NCBI GenBank assembly: GCA_028751875.1
Contig: CM054141.1
Span: forward strand, 45,927,182 to 45,991,181
DNA length: 64,000 nucleotides
Direction of reading: 5' to 3'
Source: Rapana venosa
Lineage: Eukaryota > Mollusca > Gastropoda > Neogastropoda > Muricidae
Shown here: one piece after another, positions 1 through 64,000 of the stretch
Position numbering within the stretch: position 1 is the first letter of the stretch
Layout of the letters: every line of letters starts with the position of its first letter
The notes under the pieces: model-generated
Seen by the model: the letters and a program-made list of their open reading frames with translations, nothing else
The model's database searches: none
Told to the model about the DNA's origin: nothing
Program-made: the position numbers and the translations under genes

Positions 1-351
1 CTCTTATTCTATGCCTAACCAGCCATTGTACAGTTTCTAAAGTATAATCAAGTCTGAAAACAGAATGTACTTCTTCATCATTTCCCCTTCTGAGATGATT
101 GTTTTACTGCTAGCTGATTGTCATTTCTGTAGCATGACTTCCATCCTGATATTTAAAGGCAGCTGCATATTTTTATAATAGGCCACTGTATATTTTTAAA
201 ATGGCTACTGCCTGTTTTCAAAAGATGAGACACATCCTTTCAGATTCACACTCTCTAGTTCATCTCATGGCTCTCAGGACAAAAGGAAAAAAGAAAAAAC
301 AACCAAACCTTACCATCTGGTATAAACCAACAAAAGTGAATGGTGACCTAC

Positions 352-63773
<63,422 letters not shown>

Positions 63774-64000
63774 CTGACAGGCAAATGGTAGATTTATAAG
63801 CACACAAAGCAACAACAACACAAAAAAAATTTTTTAAGTTAAACATTCAAACTCAGACTCGGAAGATTTGTTATAAATTATCTCTTCACAACTGTTCATG
63901 TTTCCAAGCTTGATCATACTTTACAGTGCACTTACATCTACACTTCAATTTATGTATAATTATGAAGTCACAGACTTTTAGTTTCATCTTGTCAATGATT

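Overview
The window is eukaryotic genomic DNA. One very large gene on the minus strand runs through it, and both ends of the gene lie outside the window. Spliced conceptual translation gives the middle part of MYCBP2 (also PAM, Highwire, RPM-1, Esrom), the giant neuronal E3 ubiquitin ligase of the PHR family. I could define 55 coding exons, about 8.3 kb of coding sequence or roughly 2,750 codons. All use GT-AG splice sites and their phases join, with one exception between the exons at 52955-53066 and 50109-50204. The C-terminal DOC-like, RING and tandem-cysteine catalytic part, the N terminus and the promoter are not present. The protein is close to animal MYCBP2 but not vertebrate, and the introns are rich in CA/GT and GA repeats and in tRNA-derived and 5S-like SINEs. 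This fits a lophotrochozoan, most likely a mollusc (perhaps a gastropod); that assignment is inference.

The gene reads from high to low coordinate. 64000-62460: helical N-terminal region. 61156-54742: first RCC1-type repeats. 53707-50109: cysteine-rich and basic linker. 47103-43248: second RCC1-type block. 42446-38465: linker into PHR. 38590-34614: first PHR domain and its exit. 33626-23415: helical region, interrupted by a 7.8-kb intron. 22967-20494: second PHR domain. 19523-14594: conserved middle region. 14738-12618: filamin/Ig-like repeat. 12242-9416: two SH3-like modules. 8634-352: long Ser/Pro/Gly-rich, probably disordered linker.

The introns hold the rest. There are two near-identical 1.1-kb piggyBac-like elements with TTAA flanks (39254-40356 and 45594-46699). 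Five copies of a roughly 290-bp SINE have a tRNA-like head joined to a 5S-rRNA-like segment, all in the same orientation as the gene. There are one good and several partial copies of another tRNA-derived SINE, two copies of a possible third tRNA-like family, a decayed LINE reverse-transcriptase tail (30078-30840), another dispersed repeat family with a minisatellite, and many microsatellites. I saw no second protein-coding gene, genuine tRNA/rRNA gene, or CRISPR.

The most notable spot is 51332-52125. The exon expected to complete the cysteine-rich linker appears here only in frame-broken form, with a second exon-like fragment about 0.6 kb away across a degenerate minisatellite. Either the sequence has local assembly errors or the exon has been duplicated and is decaying.
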